From Crocinitomicaceae bacterium (GTDB lineage: Bacteria > Bacteroidota > Bacteroidia > Flavobacteriales_D > Crocinitomicaceae): a stretch of DNA of 10,940 nucleotides. Position 1 is the first letter of the stretch, and every line of letters starts with the position of its first letter. The notes beneath the pieces were generated by a model. It was not told the origin of the DNA and made no database searches. It was given only the letters and a program-made list of their open reading frames with translations. Location of the stretch: positions 1-10,940 of the forward strand of contig NZQU01000043.1 in assembly GCA_002696025.1 (NCBI GenBank), given 5' to 3'. Positions 6,786 through 10,940 of the stretch are shown here, in pieces. A program made the position numbers and the translations under genes.

Positions 6786-7831
6786 TAAAACAACCCTCCT
6801 TGTGTTGAACCAGGAGATTTGTCAAAATATGAAAACGTTTTTTGTGTTGCTTTTCTTCCTCTTGGAGTTCTCATTAAAAAACCTTCTTGAATTAAAAATG
6901 GCTCATAAACCTCCTCAATTGTGCCCGCATTTTCTCCAATGGCTGTAGCAATTGTATTTAAACCAACAGGTCCTCCATTAAATTTTTCAACTAGTGATTT
7001 TAAAATTCTGATATCCATTTCATCCAAGCCATTTTCATCTACATTAAGTGCTTTAAGTGCAATTTCTGTTATTTCTTCATCTATTATTCCGGAACCTTTA
7101 ATTTGTGCAAAATCTCGAACTCTCCTAAGTAATGCATTGGCAATTCTTGGGGTACCTCTACTTCTACTTGCAATTTTAAATGCAGCTGATTCATTAATTG
7201 GAATATTTAATAGTGATGAAGAACGCTCCACAATTAAAGTCAATATTTTTGAATCATAATAACTAAGTCTAGAGTTTATACCAAACCTAGCCCTTAATGG
7301 GGATGTTAATAATCCTGATCTTGTTGTTGCTCCTATTAATGTAAATGGGGATAATTCAATTTGAATGGTTCTCGCATTTGGTCCACTATCTAATAAAATA
7401 TCAATAACATAATCTTCCATAGCAGAATATAAATACTCTTCAATAACTGGGCTTAAACGATGAATTTCATCAATAAACAAAACATCTCCACGTTCAAGAT
7501 TTGTTAAAAGCCCAGCTAAATCACCTGGTTTATCAAGAACAGGACCACTAGTAACCTTAAATCCAACATCCAACTCATTTGCTAATATATTTGCCAAAGT
7601 TGTTTTTCCAAGGCCTGGTGGGCCATGCAACAAAACATGGTCTAATGGCTCATTTCTAAGCTTTGCAGCTTTCACAAAAATCTCCAAGTTTTGAACAATT
7701 GCATCTTGACCTGAAAAATCTAATAAAGATTTTGGCCTTAATACTTTATCAAATTCTTTCTCAGAATTATTTTGTGCCTCTTCTTGATAGTCAAATGAAT
7801 CTTCCAAATTATTATAATGGGGTTTATACAA
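6785..7831 (-). CDS. ruvB: Holliday junction branch migration ATPase RuvB
   Basis: A 348-codon frame for the hexameric motor that, with RuvA, drives branch migration of Holliday junctions. Seen here: LRPKSLLDFSGQ (31-42), Walker A GPPGLGKT (70-77), Walker B LFIDEIH (118-124), sensor 1 GATTRSG (167-173), LRARFG with the likely arginine finger (179-184), sensor 2 RGTPRIAN (225-232), and a winged-helix C-terminus with GGPVGLNTIA (286-295) and EPFLIQEGFLMRTPRGR (310-326). The protein is intact. The start is unusual: there is no ATG or GTG between the in-frame stop at 7849 and the conserved core. The first possible start is TTG at 7831, the second TTG at 7807 (codon 9). The 7831 codon lies inside a perfect -7 box, so 7807 may be the true start, and the N-terminal eight residues are uncertain. 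It is followed by queG in the same operon. Confidence 0.94.
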   Translation of the reverse strand: MYKPHYNNLEDSFDYQEEAQNNSEKEFDKVLRPKSLLDFSGQDAIVQNLEIFVKAAKLRNEPLDHVLLHGPPGLGKTTLANILANELDVGFKVTSGPVLDKPGDLAGLLTNLERGDVLFIDEIHRLSPVIEEYLYSAMEDYVIDILLDSGPNARTIQIELSPFTLIGATTRSGLLTSPLRARFGINSRLSYYDSKILTLIVERSSSLLNIPINESAAFKIASRSRGTPRIANALLRRVRDFAQIKGSGIIDEEITEIALKALNVDENGLDEMDIRILKSLVEKFNGGPVGLNTIATAIGENAGTIEEVYEPFLIQEGFLMRTPRGRKATQKTFSYFDKSPGSTQGGLF

Positions 7832-7836
7832 ATGTA
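7829..7836 (-). promoter_or_regulatory. -7 box TACATTTG overlapping the first possible ruvB start
   Basis: On the minus strand TACATTTG matches TAnnTTTG exactly and is the same octamer as in the pdhB promoter. Its last three bases are the TTG at 7831-7829. A start of transcription a few bases on (near 7824) would leave about 17 bases before the TTG at 7807. The -33 region is poor (TTCA at the 19-base spacing). Confidence 0.45.
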
Positions 7837-7908
7837 CAAAGCAAAATCATATAGATGAACTTAATAATGAATATAAAAACGAATCCTTTAAATTATTGTG
7901 TAAATACC

Positions 7909-7916
7909 TATCTTCG
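7909..7916 (+). promoter_or_regulatory. Candidate -7 box for the aminopeptidase P gene
   Basis: TATCTTCG matches TAnnTTTG with one mismatch and lies 16 bases before the preferred start ATG at 7933. No good -33 TTTG is seen about 19 bases upstream. If real, it supports 7933 over the upstream ATG at 7855, which would then lie outside the mRNA. Confidence 0.3.
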
Positions 7917-7932
7917 TAATCAAATAATTTAT

Positions 7933-9228
7933 ATGAAATACGATAGAATCAGTAAAGATTTATACATAAGAAATAGAAAAAAGTTTGTTGAACAAATGGA
8001 AGATGGTGCCTTGGCTATATTTAATTCAAATGACATATTCCCAATTAGTGCAGATAGCACAATGCCTTTTCAGCAACACCGAGACATCCTTGCTCTATCT
8101 GGCGTTGATCAAGAAGAATCTATTTTAGTTCTTTTCCCTGATTCTTTTAATGAAAAACATCGTGAAATTTTATTTGTAAGAGAAACAAATGAACATATTG
8201 CAGTTTGGGAGGGAGAAAAACTAACAAAAGAAAATGCATTTAAAACCTCTGGAATCAAAACAGTGTATTGGTTAAGTGATTTTAATTCTATTCTAAAACA
8301 AATAATGGCTGAAGCAAAAAAAGTTTATATCAATACGAATGAACACACGAGGGCCAACACTGAAGTTGAAACAAGAGAAGATCGTTTCATAAAAAAACTT
8401 CAAATAGATTACCCTGCACATCAATACATGAAAAGCGCCCCTATCATGCACAGGATAAGGTCAATAAAAGGAAATGAAGAAATTGAGCTCATGCAAAAGG
8501 CATGTAAAATCACTGAATCTGGATTTAGAAGACTTTTGAAATTCATTAAGCCAGGTGTTATGGAATATGAAATTGAAGCAGAATTAATGCATGAGTTTTT
8601 AAGAAATAGATCTCGAGGCTTTGCTTATACTCCTATTGTTGCATCTGGTAAAAATGCCTGCGTTTTACATTATATAGAAAACAATCAAAAATGTAAAGAT
8701 GGTGATGTAATTCTATTAGATGTTGGGGCTGAATATGCAAATTATGCGTCTGACTTAACAAGATGTGTTCCTGTAAATGGAAGGTTTACAAAAAGACAAA
8801 AAGAAATCTACAATGCAGTCTTGCATGTTAAAAATGAAGCGGAGAAACTTCTTGTACCAGGAACAATGCTTGCTGAGTATCATGTAGAAGTTGGTCGTTT
8901 AATGGAAAGCCAACTGCTTAATTTGAATCTTATTTCAAAAACAGATATAAAAAATCAAAATCCGGACTGGCCAGCGTATAAAAAATATTTTATGCATGGC
9001 ACATCTCACTTTATTGGACTAGACACTCACGATGTAGGGCTTTGGACAGAACCTATTAAGGCTGGTATGGTCTTCACCTGTGAGCCTGGAATATATATTC
9101 CTGAAGAGGGACTTGGTATTCGACTAGAAGATGACCTTGTTGTTCAGAAAAGCGGAGCTCCTTTTAATTTAATGAAAGACATTCCTCTAGAGGCTGATGC
9201 TATTGAGACCATTATGAATGAAGACTAA
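7933..9228 (+). CDS. Xaa-Pro aminopeptidase (aminopeptidase P, M24B)
   Basis: A 431-residue cytoplasmic metallopeptidase that removes an N-terminal residue followed by proline. The N-terminal creatinase-like domain begins at KYDRISKDLYIRNRKKF and includes the QHRDILALSGVDQEES block. The C-terminal pita-bread domain carries the five expected dimetal ligands (numbering from 7933): Asp263 in ILLDVGAEY, Asp274 in ASDLTR, His359 in GTSHFIGLDTHD, Glu384 in CEPGIYIP and Glu399 in IRLEDD. The 11-residue spacing of the two aspartates matches E. coli PepP. The frame is open back to ATG 7855, but those 26 extra residues do not look like family sequence and would lie across the ruvB/peptidase promoter region, so 7933 is chosen. 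It is transcribed away from ruvB, and the hydrolase gene follows almost without a gap. Confidence 0.94.
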   Translation: MKYDRISKDLYIRNRKKFVEQMEDGALAIFNSNDIFPISADSTMPFQQHRDILALSGVDQEESILVLFPDSFNEKHREILFVRETNEHIAVWEGEKLTKENAFKTSGIKTVYWLSDFNSILKQIMAEAKKVYINTNEHTRANTEVETREDRFIKKLQIDYPAHQYMKSAPIMHRIRSIKGNEEIELMQKACKITESGFRRLLKFIKPGVMEYEIEAELMHEFLRNRSRGFAYTPIVASGKNACVLHYIENNQKCKDGDVILLDVGAEYANYASDLTRCVPVNGRFTKRQKEIYNAVLHVKNEAEKLLVPGTMLAEYHVEVGRLMESQLLNLNLISKTDIKNQNPDWPAYKKYFMHGTSHFIGLDTHDVGLWTEPIKAGMVFTCEPGIYIPEEGLGIRLEDDLVVQKSGAPFNLMKDIPLEADAIETIMNED

Positions 9229-9231
9229 TTG

Positions 9232-9972
9232 ATGCTTCACTATCAAATCATTGGCTCCGGGCCTGTTATTGTTTGCCTTCATGGCTTTCTTGAAAGTTCC
9301 AACATGTGGAAAATGATTAATTGGAGAAAATTGGGGCTTCAGGCTCTATTAATTGATCTTCCTGGTCATGGAAAGTCTACTTTTTCGCCTGAAAATGATG
9401 ATCCCTGTTTATCTTATCCCGTTAGAGAAATATTAAATCTTCTTAAAAAACTAGAAATAAAAGAATACCATATTATTGGGCATTCTTTAGGCGGATATAT
9501 TTCGTTGGAAATAAAAAAATCTGACTCAAGGTGCAAAAAAAACATTTTGCTGAATTCAAATTATTGGACTGATAATAAAGAAAAGAAAAAAGACAGAATT
9601 AGAGTAGCTGATGTTGTTTTTAAGTCTAAATCTTTATTTTTAAAACAAGCCATTCCTTCTCTTTTTTTAAACCCCAAAAAAAACGAAAATGCAATTCATT
9701 CTTTATTAGATTTAGCATTCAATTATTCTTCAGAAAGTATTGCTTACTACTCCCTAGCCATGAGAAACAGAAATAACCATTCGAAAAACATTGACTCCCA
9801 CGACTTTATTATTCAAGGTAAAAAAGACCCAGCATTGAATAGAAAATTATTTAATGATTGCCAAAAACTATACGGAAATAGACTTTACATAGAAGAAAAA
9901 TCGGGACACATGACTTTATATGAAAACCCTTCCTTTATTGAAAGCGCAATTAGCGAAATCCTACTTGATTAA
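9232..9972 (+). CDS. Alpha/beta hydrolase fold protein
   Basis: A 246-residue cytoplasmic protein (counted from ATG 9232) with the full alpha/beta hydrolase layout. The oxyanion strand and loop are VCLHGFLESSNMW (about 14-26). LIDLPGHGKS (40-49) follows, then the nucleophile elbow GHSLGG with Ser85, the acid Asp199 in IIQGKKDP, and the base His226 in KSGHMTLYENP. The catalytic triad is thus complete. The insertion between strands (about 110-180) forms a small cap. The fold covers esterases, lipases, thioesterases and other activities, so the substrate cannot be named; it resembles small carboxylesterase-like hydrolases. The previous gene's stop is followed directly by TTG-ATG; the ATG is preferred. 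A gap of three bases suggests an operon with coupled translation. The last 12 bases overlap the 3' end of convergent lysA. Confidence 0.9.
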   Translation: MLHYQIIGSGPVIVCLHGFLESSNMWKMINWRKLGLQALLIDLPGHGKSTFSPENDDPCLSYPVREILNLLKKLEIKEYHIIGHSLGGYISLEIKKSDSRCKKNILLNSNYWTDNKEKKKDRIRVADVVFKSKSLFLKQAIPSLFLNPKKNENAIHSLLDLAFNYSSESIAYYSLAMRNRNNHSKNIDSHDFIIQGKKDPALNRKLFNDCQKLYGNRLYIEEKSGHMTLYENPSFIESAISEILLD

Positions 9973-10940
9973 AATTTGATTTTTTAATAAGTCCTCCATT
10001 GTTTCTCTTTTTTGGACCAAATACCCTTTGCCTTCCTTGAACATTACTTCTGCTGGTCTGAATCTTGAGTTGTAATTACTTGACATTGTAAAGCAATAAG
10101 CCCCTGCATTTCTAAATGCCAAATAATCGCCTTCTGTAATTTCATTTATCTTTCTATTGCTTCCAAATGTATCTGTTTCACAAATATATCCGACAACAGA
10201 ATAAAAGCGTTCTCTTCCTTTAGGATTTGAAATGTTGTCTATTTGATGAAATGAATCATACATCATAGGTCTCATTAAATGATTAAACCCACTATCAATT
10301 TGAGCAAAAACGGTTGACGTTGTTTGTTTTACAACATTTACTTTTGCAATAAAATGACCCGCCTCGCTTACAATAAATTTACCTGGTTCAAATGCAAGTG
10401 TTAGATCTTTTCCATACTCAATACAAAATTCATTAAACCGTTTGGATAAGCGCTCGCCAAACTCCTCTATATTTGTCTCTATATCTCCTTTGTAATAAGG
10501 GACTTTAAAACCACTTCCAAAGTCAATAAAATCTAAATTTTTAAATTGCTTTGCTGTGTTAAATAAAATTTCTGAAGCATGGAGAAATACATCAATATCT
10601 AAAATATCGCTTCCTGTATGCATATGAATGCCATTAACATTCATGTTGGTGTTTTTTACAATTCTCAAAATATGAGGTATTTGATGAATTGATATTCCAA
10701 ATTTAGAATCTATATGGCCAACCGATATATTTCTGTTTCCCCCAGCCATTACATGTGGGTTAATTCTAACACAAACAGGTATTTCGGGAAACTTTGTTCC
10801 AAATTGTTCTAAAATAGAAAGATTGTCAATATTAATTTTTACTCCCTTTTTTGCTGCACATTCAATTTCTTCTAATGAAACACCATTGGGTGTAAATATA
10901 ATTTTATCAGGGCTAAAACCTGCTTTTATACCCAACTCAA
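9961..10940 (-). CDS. lysA: Diaminopimelate decarboxylase, 5' end outside window
   Basis: About 325 C-terminal residues of a PLP enzyme of fold type III that converts meso-diaminopimelate to lysine in the cytoplasm. The frame stays open to the right edge (ELGIKAGF...), so roughly 75-90 N-terminal residues, including the PLP-binding lysine, are not seen. Visible motifs: KAGFSPDKIIFTPNGVSLEEIE, VCVRINPHV, HSKFG-like DSKFGI, GIHMHTGSD, IDFGSGFKVPY, AFEPGKFIVSEAG (PLP phosphate region), DSGFNHLMRPMMYDS, the active-site CETD of the opposite subunit, and NAGAYCFTMSSNYNSRFRPAEV near the C-terminus. These separate LysA from ornithine and arginine decarboxylases of the same fold. The TTG at 10935 encodes an internal leucine and is not a start. 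The gene's last bases overlap the convergent hydrolase gene, and no terminator hairpin is visible there. Confidence 0.93.
   Translation of the reverse strand, partial: ELGIKAGFSPDKIIFTPNGVSLEEIECAAKKGVKINIDNLSILEQFGTKFPEIPVCVRINPHVMAGGNRNISVGHIDSKFGISIHQIPHILRIVKNTNMNVNGIHMHTGSDILDIDVFLHASEILFNTAKQFKNLDFIDFGSGFKVPYYKGDIETNIEEFGERLSKRFNEFCIEYGKDLTLAFEPGKFIVSEAGHFIAKVNVVKQTTSTVFAQIDSGFNHLMRPMMYDSFHQIDNISNPKGRERFYSVVGYICETDTFGSNRKINEITEGDYLAFRNAGAYCFTMSSNYNSRFRPAEVMFKEGKGYLVQKRETMEDLLKNQILIK

Noticed and set aside
6527..7259. Rightward open frames inside queG and ruvB
   Set aside because: They are antisense to two strongly conserved genes and encode low-complexity Leu/Ser/Ile-rich peptides, as expected for antisense shadows.
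7855..7932. N-terminal extension of aminopeptidase P from ATG 7855
   Set aside because: The 26 residues do not resemble the family N-terminus, which begins at the Met encoded at 7933, and the segment overlaps the divergent promoter region.
1..10940. Possible defence system, mobile island or biosynthetic cluster
   Set aside because: All ten genes are intact housekeeping or ordinary envelope proteins; no integrase, transposase, repeat array, toxin-antitoxin pair or composition break was seen.

Overview
The window looks like ordinary chromosomal DNA from a low-GC member of the Bacteroidota, most likely a marine Flavobacteriia-type bacterium. Three things point there. One is a secreted protease ending in a type IX secretion (T9SS) type A sorting domain. 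Another is promoters of the Bacteroidota form (-33 TTTG, -7 TAnnTTTG) with no clear Shine-Dalgarno sites. The third is the character of the housekeeping proteins (RuvB, QueG, LysA, PdhB). I see no rRNA, tRNA, CRISPR array, insertion sequence, integrase or phage gene, and no noncoding stretch longer than 181 bases.

Layout. Positions 1-175 are noncoding, with a 14-bp palindrome and perhaps the first codons of a leftward gene at the edge. A SIMPL/DUF541 protein (176-907, +) meets pdhB (909-1889, -) tail to tail with one base between them. A large M43 pappalysin-like secreted metalloprotease (1955-4129, -) lies upstream of pdhB. The best promoter of the window, that of pdhB, has its -33 box inside the last codons of the protease gene. 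A 181-bp divergent intergenic region leads to an acyl-CoA thioesterase (4311-4826, +), whose -7 box ends four bases before the ATG, and then to a secreted MORN-repeat protein (4890-5744, +). A small hairpin (5756-5778) separates these from the leftward ruvB-queG pair (7831 to 5832), which shares one base in TAATG. Divergent from ruvB is an aminopeptidase P (7933-9228, +), followed within three bases by an alpha/beta hydrolase (9232-9972, +). The hydrolase overlaps by 12 bp the 3' end of a leftward lysA (9961 to beyond 10940), whose N-terminal part lies outside the window.

Functionally these are mostly independent housekeeping units: central carbon metabolism (PdhB), fatty acyl-CoA turnover (thioesterase), tRNA wobble modification (QueG), recombination (RuvB), peptide turnover (aminopeptidase P) and lysine/peptidoglycan precursor synthesis (LysA). 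Cell-envelope or secreted proteins (SIMPL, M43 protease, MORN) lie among them. I did not find a new multi-gene system. What deserves a second look is small-scale architecture: a possibly leaderless mRNA, a ruvB with no ATG whose predicted start sits inside a promoter box, a promoter inside a protease gene, and closely packed or overlapping convergent 3' ends.
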